Shown here piece by piece: positions 17,581 through 26,908 of a stretch of DNA of 64,000 nt. The stretch covers positions 1 through 64,000 of the forward strand of contig NZ_FUZF01000015.1 of NCBI RefSeq assembly GCF_900168125.1, read 5' to 3'. The notes beneath the pieces were generated by a model. That model was not told the DNA's origin and ran no database searches. It saw only the letters and a program-made list of their open reading frames with translations. This DNA comes from Sphingobacterium nematocida (GTDB lineage: Bacteria > Bacteroidota > Bacteroidia > Sphingobacteriales > Sphingobacteriaceae). A program made the position numbers and the translations under genes. Position 1 is the first letter of the stretch. Every line of letters begins with the position of its first letter.

Positions 17581-19140
17581 TTAGTAGTTTTCAAAATATT
17601 CAACACCTGTTCCCAAATACGAATTATCTCCTGTCGATTTAGCTAGCTCAATCAATTCGCCTGATTTCACAATTGCTAAAGCTTTATCCAGAATATCCTG
17701 CATCGGCTGATCTTCTTCTAAATGTGGTATCTGCTTTCTCACATGTTTATGCAATGCCTCTATTACAGCTGTCGACTGCAATGGGTTGTGAAAATCTTTC
17801 GCCTGCGCTGCACAAAGCAATTCCACGCTTAAGATCTTGTCGACATTGTCAATCACTTGCAAAAGTTTTCTTCCCGATATAGACCCCATACTCACGTGAT
17901 CTTCTTGCCCCATAGAAGTCGGGATGCTATCTGCAGATGCAGGAAAACAAAGCCCTTTATTTTCACTGGCAATAGCAGCTGTAGTATATTGCAAAATCAT
18001 AAATCCAGAATTCAAGCCTGTCGATTTCATTAACAACTTCGGGACTCCATTTGTTTCTCCTTCTAATGAGAGGTATACACGACGGTCTGAAATATTCCCC
18101 AATTCACTGACCGCTAATGTCGCATAATCCAATGGCAGAGCTATTGGCTGTCCATGAAAAGATCCTCCGCTAATAGTCAATTCATTATTAATAATAATTG
18201 GGTTATCTGTCACAGAGTTAATCTCCGTCTCTATGATTTCTTTGAAATGCAACCATGCATTACGAGAAGCCCCGTGCACCTGTGGTATACAGCGCATAGA
18301 GTATGGATCCTGTACCCTAGAGCAGTTTTTATGGGACTCCAATATAGCTGAACCAGATAATAGATTATACACTGTCGAAGCGACAAATACATTACCTTTA
18401 TAAGGTCTCAACTGATGCAATTCGGTAAAGAAAGGTTTAATCGATCCATTTAATCCTTCGATCATCAATGTCGCTATCAAGTCCGCATTATTCATCAATC
18501 GATTCATCTCTACCACAGCCTTCACACCGTGTGCCGCCATAAACTGAGTTCCGTTGATTAACGCCAACCCTTCTTTCGCTCCTAGTGCTACGGGTTCCAT
18601 TTCCAATTCGCTCAATACATCTGCCGTATTACGTACTTCACCTTTATAAAACACCTTTCCAAGACCTATCAATGGCAAAAACAAATGTGATAATGGCGCC
18701 AGATCACCAGAAGCGCCTACGGATCCCTGTTTCGGAACGACAGGCACGACATCCTGTTGTATATGCCAAATGATGCGTTCTACAGTACTTAATTGTACTC
18801 CCGAAAATCCTTTTGCTAGTGCATGGACCTTCAGTATCATCATCAATTTGGACAATTCTTTATCTATAGGTTCCCCTACGCCAACAGCATGACTCATCAA
18901 GATGTTTTCTTGTAGCTTACGTGTATCGTTAGCATCGATTAGCGTAGTACACAATGGCCCAAAACCGGTATTTATCCCGTAAACAACCTTACCGGAATCG
19001 ACTATATCCTGTACGTAGCCTGCACTTCGATTGATATCTTCTATAACTGTTTGCGTCAATACGCCCTCAATACTACCTTTTGCTATCCCTATTGCTGTAG
19101 AACTTTGTAAAAAATCTACTCCGTATTTAAATGTGTTCAT
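17581..19140 (-). CDS. hutH: histidine ammonia-lyase
   Basis: A 519-residue histidase, the entry step that deaminates histidine to urocanate. The Ala143-Ser144-Gly145 triplet in GSVGASGDLAPL is the precursor of the MIO cofactor, at almost the same position as in characterised enzymes. Tyr54 in KVVYGINTGFG and the SSMGQEDHVSMG-like block (here TSMGQEDHVSMGSISG) are further signatures. It is the first gene of the hut operon. A -7 element lies just upstream, and a LysR regulator gene is divergent across 79 bases. Confidence 0.95.
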   Translation of the reverse strand: MNTFKYGVDFLQSSTAIGIAKGSIEGVLTQTVIEDINRSAGYVQDIVDSGKVVYGINTGFGPLCTTLIDANDTRKLQENILMSHAVGVGEPIDKELSKLMMILKVHALAKGFSGVQLSTVERIIWHIQQDVVPVVPKQGSVGASGDLAPLSHLFLPLIGLGKVFYKGEVRNTADVLSELEMEPVALGAKEGLALINGTQFMAAHGVKAVVEMNRLMNNADLIATLMIEGLNGSIKPFFTELHQLRPYKGNVFVASTVYNLLSGSAILESHKNCSRVQDPYSMRCIPQVHGASRNAWLHFKEIIETEINSVTDNPIIINNELTISGGSFHGQPIALPLDYATLAVSELGNISDRRVYLSLEGETNGVPKLLMKSTGLNSGFMILQYTTAAIASENKGLCFPASADSIPTSMGQEDHVSMGSISGRKLLQVIDNVDKILSVELLCAAQAKDFHNPLQSTAVIEALHKHVRKQIPHLEEDQPMQDILDKALAIVKSGELIELAKSTGDNSYLGTGVEYFENY

Positions 19141-19160
19141 CTTATCCTTTGCTTTTATCC

Positions 19161-19218
19161 CAAATTTAACAGCTATATTTGATAACTAGTAATACTATTT
19201 TAATCAACAATTGATAAC
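19161..19218. promoter_or_regulatory. hut promoter and candidate LysR binding sites
   Basis: On the minus strand 19161-19168 reads TAAATTTG, an exact TAnnTTTG -7 element, giving a hutH start site near 19154. There is no good TTG element upstream of it. Two direct copies of TTGATAAC lie at 19179-19186 and 19211-19218, 32 bases apart or about three helical turns. They are centred near -28 and -60 relative to the predicted start. LysR regulators typically contact sites near -35 and -65, so these copies may be their binding sites. The second copy overlaps the regulator's own translation start, which would allow autoregulation. Confidence 0.5.
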
Positions 19219-19219
19219 C

Positions 19220-20110
19220 ATGAATTATCAAATAGAACTTCGACACCTTTATTACTTCAAGGTCTTGGCTGAAGAACTTCACTTTAGAAAAGCAGCGGAT
19301 CGCCTCTTCATCTCCCAACCAGGGTTAAGCAGACAGATAAAACAAATGGAAGGGATTTATAAAACAGTCCTTTTCGACCGAAGCAAACGTTCGGTACACC
19401 TTACCGAAGCAGGTAAATACCTGATGCAGGAAGTTGACCTCCTATTCAGTCAATTGAATAATATCCAAACACAGATTGAAAAAATAGCTGAAGGAAAAGT
19501 AACTTCTTTAAAACTAGGCTTTATAGGCTCCGCAGTACAGACCATTCTCCCCCAATTGTTAGCGTCATTAAAGCATAAGCAACCTTTAATAGATATTACG
19601 CTCAATGAACTTAGTAATGAAATGCAATTAGAGATGCTCTCCCGCAATGAACTAGATTTCGGATTCGTTCGTATAGATACAGCTCCACCAAACATTAAAT
19701 CGTTACCAATCCTTACCGAACACTTCGCCCTTGTCATCCCTAAGAATCATCCGTTAAAATCGAAACGTAATCTGGAATTGACTGATTTCAAAGACGAACC
19801 TTTTATTCTCTTTTCAAAAGCCTATAGCATTTCGTATTACGACCTGGTAATGAGTATATTCCGAGATCAAGATTTTATACCCAATGTAACATTGCGCACT
19901 GTTAATGCCTTGAGTATATTCAATTTAGTATCCCAGGGGCTAGGCGTTGCCATTGTGCCGTCTTCGCTTAAAAACGGTTACAACACCGATGTTGATTTCA
20001 TTGAGTTAGAACATATACACCAACGGACAACACTGACACTGGCCTGGAATCACGAAAATCGCAACCCAGGCATACCCGCATTACTAGAGGTTATAAATCA
20101 ACTTTTGTAG
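19220..20110 (+). CDS. LysR-family transcriptional regulator, probable hut regulator
   Basis: A 296-residue LysR protein from the ATG at 19220; an in-frame TTG nine bases upstream is less likely. The N-terminal winged helix-turn-helix (about 1-60) has FKVLAEELHFRKAADRLFISQPGLSRQIKQ in two parts: the scaffold helix, then the recognition helix around SQPGLSRQ. A periplasmic-binding-protein-like effector domain follows (about 85-295). It is divergent from hutH, so it probably controls the hut operon in response to a pathway metabolite such as urocanate. That link is inferred from position only. Confidence 0.85.
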   Translation: MNYQIELRHLYYFKVLAEELHFRKAADRLFISQPGLSRQIKQMEGIYKTVLFDRSKRSVHLTEAGKYLMQEVDLLFSQLNNIQTQIEKIAEGKVTSLKLGFIGSAVQTILPQLLASLKHKQPLIDITLNELSNEMQLEMLSRNELDFGFVRIDTAPPNIKSLPILTEHFALVIPKNHPLKSKRNLELTDFKDEPFILFSKAYSISYYDLVMSIFRDQDFIPNVTLRTVNALSIFNLVSQGLGVAIVPSSLKNGYNTDVDFIELEHIHQRTTLTLAWNHENRNPGIPALLEVINQLL

Positions 20111-20132
20111 GATATATAAAAACTCAATACGA

Positions 20133-20723
20133 CTAAGGCATCGAATCTTCAACATCAAGATTGTACTTAAGCAATAAAAGCTCTAACTGATTTATTGTAA
20201 ACTTCGCCTTTTTCATCTTATTAAGATCAGGATCTAGAATTACGTTGGCAGAAGTTCTAAAATCTACTTTTTCTAAGTTTGTTCTTGAAAACACTGTACT
20301 AAGAAGATTGCATTCGGCAAAGACACTACCAGACAAATCGGCTTCACTAAAATCGACCTCCCGAAGCGAGCATTTAGTAAATTGCATTTTTTTCAACTTA
20401 GCTCCATAAAATATGGAATAATCCAGCTGACAGTTTTCAAAAGAAAAAGAAAACATAAATTTATTTAATGCGGAAAAGTCTATCCCCATTATTTTACTGT
20501 CTTTAAAAATAATATTGCGTAAGCCGACACCTTGCAGGTTGGCCATTGATAGGTTACAGGTTTCAAACGTGCAATCCTCAAAGTCGTTGGTTCGCAAATC
20601 ACTTTTCGAAAAATCACAGCCTATAAAATGACAACGTATAAACTCACGGCTACGAAGTTCTTTTTCTGAAAAATCTACTTGTTGAAAAGTTTTATCGGTG
20701 TGTACGACGATATCAGTGTTCAT
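20133..20723 (-). CDS. pentapeptide-repeat protein
   Basis: A 196-residue protein made almost entirely of A(D/N)LXX-type pentapeptide repeats (about residues 15-155), which fold as a right-handed quadrilateral beta helix. Runs such as FEDCTFETCNLSMANL and FSEADLSGSVFAECNL show the repeat phase. A short break around residues 70-80 and a C-terminal helical tail (KFTINQLELLLLKY) resemble the layout of Qnr/MfpA-type gyrase-protecting proteins. Pentapeptide proteins are diverse, and similarity of layout does not prove that function. No signal peptide is seen. It converges with the LysR gene across 22 bases and has no partner gene. Confidence 0.8.
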   Translation of the reverse strand: MNTDIVVHTDKTFQQVDFSEKELRSREFIRCHFIGCDFSKSDLRTNDFEDCTFETCNLSMANLQGVGLRNIIFKDSKIMGIDFSALNKFMFSFSFENCQLDYSIFYGAKLKKMQFTKCSLREVDFSEADLSGSVFAECNLLSTVFSRTNLEKVDFRTSANVILDPDLNKMKKAKFTINQLELLLLKYNLDVEDSMP

Positions 20724-20912
20724 TTTTTTATAAAATACCTAAAGAATATAGAATTGGTAATTCCTTTGGAAAGATAGGAAAGATTTCATTCCTTTCCTTA
20801 GAAGCGACAGATTAAACTCTTATTTTTAAATTTCATTTATGGAATTTAACTTAAAAGGGCATCCGTTGCAAAAAAGCAATTAATTAACATTTTCTATCAC
20901 AAGTTTGAAAAT

Positions 20913-23900
20913 ATGAATCACTCAATAAAAGTATTTTTTTTGCTATTAGTATCTCTCTTACCTTACTTCGGTATTGCGCAGACAGTTATTACTCCCCCTT
21001 CAGCAAAATGGCACGAGATAGAGCGCCTTATTAGTGTCAAAAATTACGAACAGACACTTCCACTTCTTGCAGATATTAAAGCTGAAGCAAGACGAAGCAA
21101 CAACTCAGCAGAATGGGTTCGCGCTTTTATGGCAGAGAGTCAGGCACGAAAAGTAAACAACACTGATGACAGTGCTTTTATCGAAATTCAAAAACATTTC
21201 GAACAGAATATTAATATCGCCTCTTCGATAGAAAAAGCTATATTAAACAATTTTTATGCTTTATTTCTTGCTTCAAACTCGAACCGATACCTCAGTAACA
21301 GTAAGAATCTATTTATTTCAAGCTCCAGCAAAGACAAACTAAAATACATTGATTCTGTATTTAATAATTCAACAGCACCAAAAGAATTGCTGATTAACGA
21401 ACATCTGGAAAAATGGAGTGATATGTTTGTGGAAACTCAAAATCAATCCTTATCCCCTACTTTATATCATTTTTTAACGTACCATTATCTTGACTTCCTC
21501 TATACACAGGGTCAGAATCAAAATACTAAAGCCCATAAATTAAGGGAGGAACTAATTGAAATCAACAAGAAAAAAGGATATGCTAATGCTACTTCATACC
21601 TTCTTACGCGCAATCTACCTACTTTACAATACCTTACTCAGCAAAATACGATAACCACATACGAAGAAATTATTGAAAATTATAAAAGTGACTATAATGC
21701 TTATCTCTTGTTTCAGTTAGCCCATAGCTATGACAGACGAGGCAATAAAAAAGAAGCCCTAAAGTTCATCAACCAAGCGTTAGATCGATATCCAAATTCA
21801 CCTTGGATCGATAATGCAAAAAATCTTCAAAAGGCCATTAAACAAGCACATATTCAAATCAATAGTAAATCATTTGCACCTTCAAACCATTATACACCAA
21901 TTAAAATAAGTACTACCAACGTAGACAGTGTTTACATTCGAGTCTATAACACCACCAATGCGCTCAAATCGTATCGGACCTTCGATGTTAAATATGATTC
22001 ACTGACCCACCAGACGAGCTTAGACGCCAAACTTGTATATGAGGAATTGTTGCCCTTAAAATCCTTTGCAGACTATCAGAACCATAATACGCTCTACAAA
22101 TTGAACCCACTGCCATTTGGCAATTACACGGTTCTAGTATCCAACAACAAAGAATTCAAGGATGATGGTCTATATTACGAAGTCGTACATCAGAAAATTA
22201 TCATTTCCGACCTTTTTATTTCGGCCAGTCAAGATAAAGCCGATGACAATAGCACCTTATTTAAAGGTCTACTACTAGACCGAATGTCGGGCAAGCCTTA
22301 TATGGATAAAAAAATACAGTTGTATGAGCTGAACCGCTACAATACCCTGGATCTGGCTCAGGGAATACGCACTGATAAAAAAGGCGAATTTTTATATACT
22401 TCCAAGCAGAGAAGCGGATTTGGTGATTACCTACTCTATCTCCCACAGGAAAATCAATTGATTGACCTCAACAAGCTAAAAACCATAGGCCGTCATGTTT
22501 ACAATAGACCGCAACCGGACGAAACCAATCAAATCTCTATACAGACTTTGACAGATCGTGCTATCTACAGACCGGGACAACGGGTTTACTTCAAAAGCAT
22601 ATTGTACAATAGCCACGCACTATTGGGCAAAGTGATGGAAAAAGAAGAGCTAAAGATTTATCTTCACGATGCCAGCTATCAGAAAATAGACTCTTTGACC
22701 CTGACCAGTAATGCGTATGGCTCGATAAATGGAAGTTTTATTTTACCGAACAAAACATTGGCAGGATCATTCAGAATCGTAGCTCTACATAAGGGCAGAG
22801 AACAAGGCTCCCATTACTTCCAGGTGGAGGAATACAAAAGACCAACGTTCAAAGTAACTTTTGACACGAACAAGGAGACTTATACGCTTCAAGACACCGC
22901 ATTATTTACAGGTTCTGTTGAAATGTTATCTGGAGCGGCATTGCCGGATGCAACGGTAAAATACAGCATCACGTTTTATAGCAACAAGCTTCGTCAATAT
23001 GTTACTTATATGGATTCCACCACAACCACTGATGCGTCAGGAAAATTTGCATTTAAGGTGGCGCTGATGGATTCCACCTTCAAGGGTTTGGATAACTTCT
23101 CTCTACAATACAATGCCGAGGTAACCAGTCAAAGTGGCGAAATGCAGGCTACAAGCGATCAGTACAATTTCTCTACCCGGCCGTGGCAGATTAAAATCCA
23201 GACCTCTGCTCGAATAAAGGAGAAAAAATGGAAGAACTTAACCATCAAAACTACCAATCAAAATCGTCAGCCACTTTTGTTTTCTGGCAAGGTCATTATA
23301 TACCGATTAAGTCAGCCAACGACAGTCATGACCAGAGAAAGTAGCCAGATATTCGGCAACCTCGAATACCATCTATTGAGTACCGAGGAATACGAAAGAT
23401 ATTTCCCAGCAATATTTGATCAGAGCCTATTACAAAAAGAGCAACAAAAAGAGCTGCTCGCATCCTACGACTTCGATACACGCGATACGGGTCTTGTCCA
23501 GATAGATTCCAATCTATTTACCAAAGGACGCTATATGATCGAGGCCATCAGCATACAGCAGGGAGATACCATAAAGGCGACCAATTATGTACAACTGTAC
23601 GATGCCGTCACTAAAAAAGTAAGCAATACGGAGTTCTTGACAGCCAATACCGACAAGACAAACTATAGCATTGGAGACAAAGTCACCATCACCTATCAAA
23701 CCGACGAAAAAAATGCTAAATACCTCTATTTATTCAGTTCCCTTGGGGCATCAAAAAGACCAACTCAACTATTGGCTATAAAAAATGGTCAAGTTACCTA
23801 CACCTTCACGCTAGAAGAGGAGCAAATATTGCCCAACATCTCTTTTACAGCCCTATTAGTAGCGAACAATAAATTGGCGATCACATCGACAGCTATACCG

Positions 23901-26840
23901 GTGATTCGACAAGACAAACTCTTACGGATTACCGCTAAAACATTTAGAGATAAAATCACACCGGGCCAAAAGGAAAAGTGGAGTTTCAGTATCGCGCAGA
24001 AGGACCTATCAGTATCCGAAGCTGAGGTATTGGCTACAATGTACGACAGCGCACTGGATGTATTCGCAAACAACAGCTTCCCATCGTCATTACCACTCCA
24101 TACCTCTTATTTTGGTAACATCAATTATTACCACCTCCTTAACGGGTTCTATAAAGACGATTATTCAAACTCCGTATTCTATAAAGACAATAGACTACCG
24201 ACCTCAGGAAATAGACTATCTCACGTTTATACCTATGGTCTATTCGACGAGTCTATGCAATCTGGGTTCGCGACTGGATCAACAAAAGGTGTTGAAGGTC
24301 GATCTGGATCTGGAGTGGCTGAAGAAGTAGTATTCCAAAGTGTTGGCACTATGTATGATGAGCTCAAGGATCCTAAACTACGGGTTGAAGTACAAAACCT
24401 GCGTATACGAGGAGCAGCCAGCCCAGGACAATCAACTCCACTATACGTTGTAGATGGAGAAATTATGGACGGCTTTGTCCTTGAAAACTTCTCAGCAGAT
24501 CAGATTGAAAAATTAGAAGTTCTCAAAGATGCTGCTGCAGTAGCCCTATATGGCTCCAAAGCTGCAAATGGGGTCATTCTTGTTACCACCAAAGAAGGTA
24601 AAAAGAAACAAGATCAGCTGGATCAAGCGCAGATCCGTACCAACTTACAGGAAACTGCATTTTTCTTCCCGACGCTGTATACCGACGCAGAAGGAAATAT
24701 CAACTTCGAATTTGACAGTCCCGAAACGCTCACAAAATGGAAATTGCTCTTATTTGCGCACCGCAAAGATCTTACATCCGGCGACGCCACTTTCATCAGC
24801 CAAACACAGAAACAGCTGATGGTACGTCCTAATCTACCTCGGTATTTCAGAGAGGGAGATGAAATCACATTGAAAGCACAGGTACAGAATGTAAGTAAGC
24901 AAGCATTGAAAGGCAATGCACGGATTGAAATACTTAACCCAGAAGACAACACAAACATTACCAATCTATTTTTAACAGGAAATAGTACGACGGCTTTCGA
25001 GGTCCCTACCACAAACAATAGCATTGTCGAATGGAAACTTAAAGTACCGGCACATATACCAACAATACAGATTAAAATCGTAGCCGCTACGGATTCATTT
25101 TCTGATGGTGAAATTGTAGAGTTACCGATACTCTCCAATAAGGTGCTGATTTCAGATACCGAAAAAATCATACTGAAGTCTAGAGAATCTAAAGACTACA
25201 GCTTACACAGTGCCGGAAAAGACAACCTACACGCTAAGGTACAGGTACAGAGCAATCCTATTCTAGAAATTATCACAACACTAGATTATCTGAAGAACTA
25301 TCCATACGAGTCCACGGAACAGAGTGGTAGTAAGTGGTTCGGTCTGAAGATGGTACAATATATGGAGAAGAACTATCCAGAGATTGCCACTTACTTCAAA
25401 ACACTAGACAAAGATCAAAACAAAAGCAAGCTAGAAGAAAACAGCAGTCTAAGTGAGTTGAAACAAGAGGAAATGCCATGGTTACAAGCCATTAAAAGTG
25501 AAAAAGAAAAATTAGCCGCTATCGCTGCTCTTTTCAATAGCGACATCCACGGAGAAATCAAGGCGGTAGAAAAAAAGATACTCCAGAACCAAATTGACGA
25601 AGGAGGGTTCAGCTGGCTTCAAGGAGGAAAAGTAGATAACCGTATCTCTATACGCATGCTTGAAATCGTGGGCAAAGTGCTCCACCTCGACCATAGTTTA
25701 GTGGATTCGGACATGCTAGATGCAATGGAAGGTCTCACTCAATACCTAGACCAAGACAGTAGTATCTTTAGTCCGAAAGCATCTGTAGAACTCGCTCTGA
25801 GTTACCTGTATGCCCGCCATTACTGGACAAGTTATTTCAAACCTCAGGGCAACAGCATCCAACAGCTCACCAATAAGTTGATAAAAGCTCCGGAGGTGAC
25901 GGCCAAAGGATCGGCAGGTTTAGCGGCCAAAGCATGGATAGTCAACCAATTGTATGGTAACGCTAAACAATCAAATGAATTAAAGAACAGAATCAGCCAA
26001 GAGGTCGTCCATGATAAAGACAGAGGAATGTACTGGCCGAGCAACGACCGTGCTTATGATGCTGTAAGTATGCAGTCGTACCTTGTTGAAGCCTACAAGC
26101 TAAACGACCCTTCTCAGCTTCAGGCCATAACCCAATGGTTATACTATAAAAAACAAATAAACCATTGGAACAGTACCTGGATGACCGTAGATGCCATCTA
26201 TGCACTCCTACTCGCGAATAATCCCGATGACTTTAGTTTGGACAATAAGGTAAACGTACTTGTTGACCGCCAACAGGCCCACACTAAAGATATCATATTG
26301 GGTCAAGTTTCCCTAGATTTCGATCGGTCTGCACTGCAAAAAGACAAGCAGCTTACTATTCAAAACAACAACAATAGAACTATATACGGCGGGATCTATC
26401 ATCAGTATTTTGTTCCGCTTTCCGAAGTGAAGCGTAATACCAATGCACTATCCATTCAAAAACAATATCTTGTTGAGCGTAATGGCAAATGGATCGAGAC
26501 ACATGAAGCCAAACTGGGCGAACGCATTAAAGTCAAAATCGTTATTGTCAACGATGCCGCATTACAATACGTACATATGAAAGACAGCCGCCCGTCTGGA
26601 GTAGAACCAATCTACCAACCTTCAGGCTACCGTTGGTGGCAAGGGTATTACTTTAGTATGAAAGATGCTTCGACCAACTATTTCTTTGATAATCTCCGTA
26701 AAGGAAAGCAGGAGTTCGAATATGAAATTAAAGCTAATAATGTTGGTGTATTTAATTCAGGAGTAAGTAGCATCGAGTGTATGTACGATCCTACCGTAAA
26801 TGCAAGATCAGAAAACATACGATTGGTTATTATTCCTTAA
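20913..26840 (+). CDS. alpha-2-macroglobulin-like protein with an inserted SusC-type plug domain and a broken thioester motif
   Basis: A 1975-residue exported protein. It begins with a signal peptide (about 1-22) and a helical, TPR-like N-terminal region (about 25-310). An MG2 domain opens with TDRAIYRPGQ near residue 546, and further macroglobulin domains follow. Residues about 1150-1232 form a TonB-receptor plug of the SusC/RagA kind (TPLYVVDGE, EKLEVLKDAAAVALYG, ANGVILVTTKEG). The conserved A2M block starts near 1240 (LQETAFFFPTLYTDAEG, SPETLTKWKLLLFA), and a thioester-like helical domain covers about 1455-1750. The thioester site reads YPYESTEQ, with Ser1467 where a cysteine is needed. 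A covalent trap is therefore not expected. The plug lies where the bait region sits in classical A2M. The gene is monocistronic, with its own terminator. Confidence 0.85.
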   Translation: MNHSIKVFFLLLVSLLPYFGIAQTVITPPSAKWHEIERLISVKNYEQTLPLLADIKAEARRSNNSAEWVRAFMAESQARKVNNTDDSAFIEIQKHFEQNINIASSIEKAILNNFYALFLASNSNRYLSNSKNLFISSSSKDKLKYIDSVFNNSTAPKELLINEHLEKWSDMFVETQNQSLSPTLYHFLTYHYLDFLYTQGQNQNTKAHKLREELIEINKKKGYANATSYLLTRNLPTLQYLTQQNTITTYEEIIENYKSDYNAYLLFQLAHSYDRRGNKKEALKFINQALDRYPNSPWIDNAKNLQKAIKQAHIQINSKSFAPSNHYTPIKISTTNVDSVYIRVYNTTNALKSYRTFDVKYDSLTHQTSLDAKLVYEELLPLKSFADYQNHNTLYKLNPLPFGNYTVLVSNNKEFKDDGLYYEVVHQKIIISDLFISASQDKADDNSTLFKGLLLDRMSGKPYMDKKIQLYELNRYNTLDLAQGIRTDKKGEFLYTSKQRSGFGDYLLYLPQENQLIDLNKLKTIGRHVYNRPQPDETNQISIQTLTDRAIYRPGQRVYFKSILYNSHALLGKVMEKEELKIYLHDASYQKIDSLTLTSNAYGSINGSFILPNKTLAGSFRIVALHKGREQGSHYFQVEEYKRPTFKVTFDTNKETYTLQDTALFTGSVEMLSGAALPDATVKYSITFYSNKLRQYVTYMDSTTTTDASGKFAFKVALMDSTFKGLDNFSLQYNAEVTSQSGEMQATSDQYNFSTRPWQIKIQTSARIKEKKWKNLTIKTTNQNRQPLLFSGKVIIYRLSQPTTVMTRESSQIFGNLEYHLLSTEEYERYFPAIFDQSLLQKEQQKELLASYDFDTRDTGLVQIDSNLFTKGRYMIEAISIQQGDTIKATNYVQLYDAVTKKVSNTEFLTANTDKTNYSIGDKVTITYQTDEKNAKYLYLFSSLGASKRPTQLLAIKNGQVTYTFTLEEEQILPNISFTALLVANNKLAITSTAIPVIRQDKLLRITAKTFRDKITPGQKEKWSFSIAQKDLSVSEAEVLATMYDSALDVFANNSFPSSLPLHTSYFGNINYYHLLNGFYKDDYSNSVFYKDNRLPTSGNRLSHVYTYGLFDESMQSGFATGSTKGVEGRSGSGVAEEVVFQSVGTMYDELKDPKLRVEVQNLRIRGAASPGQSTPLYVVDGEIMDGFVLENFSADQIEKLEVLKDAAAVALYGSKAANGVILVTTKEGKKKQDQLDQAQIRTNLQETAFFFPTLYTDAEGNINFEFDSPETLTKWKLLLFAHRKDLTSGDATFISQTQKQLMVRPNLPRYFREGDEITLKAQVQNVSKQALKGNARIEILNPEDNTNITNLFLTGNSTTAFEVPTTNNSIVEWKLKVPAHIPTIQIKIVAATDSFSDGEIVELPILSNKVLISDTEKIILKSRESKDYSLHSAGKDNLHAKVQVQSNPILEIITTLDYLKNYPYESTEQSGSKWFGLKMVQYMEKNYPEIATYFKTLDKDQNKSKLEENSSLSELKQEEMPWLQAIKSEKEKLAAIAALFNSDIHGEIKAVEKKILQNQIDEGGFSWLQGGKVDNRISIRMLEIVGKVLHLDHSLVDSDMLDAMEGLTQYLDQDSSIFSPKASVELALSYLYARHYWTSYFKPQGNSIQQLTNKLIKAPEVTAKGSAGLAAKAWIVNQLYGNAKQSNELKNRISQEVVHDKDRGMYWPSNDRAYDAVSMQSYLVEAYKLNDPSQLQAITQWLYYKKQINHWNSTWMTVDAIYALLLANNPDDFSLDNKVNVLVDRQQAHTKDIILGQVSLDFDRSALQKDKQLTIQNNNNRTIYGGIYHQYFVPLSEVKRNTNALSIQKQYLVERNGKWIETHEAKLGERIKVKIVIVNDAALQYVHMKDSRPSGVEPIYQPSGYRWWQGYYFSMKDASTNYFFDNLRKGKQEFEYEIKANNVGVFNSGVSSIECMYDPTVNARSENIRLVIIP

Positions 26841-26850
26841 ATGAGAGAAC

Positions 26851-26896
26851 ATTAAAAAAAGGGGAGCAACCATCTGGTTGCTCCCCTTTTTTTAAT
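26851..26896. terminator. bidirectional terminator between the macroglobulin and pyrophosphatase genes
   Basis: Perfect 22-bp arms surround a TC centre. Each arm ends in a run of seven As or Ts next to a GC-rich core. It serves both convergent genes and lies 10 and 12 bases from their stop codons. Confidence 0.92.
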
Positions 26897-26908
26897 ACTC
26901 CCAAGTAA

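Noticed and set aside
24360..24620. Plug domain as a sign of a gene fusion by assembly error
   Set aside because: The frame is continuous, with no stop or shift, and the flanking macroglobulin blocks are in register, so a real inserted domain is more likely.
24623..25171. 182-codon frame antisense to the macroglobulin gene
   Set aside because: It lies wholly opposite conserved A2M coding sequence and has no recognisable domain.
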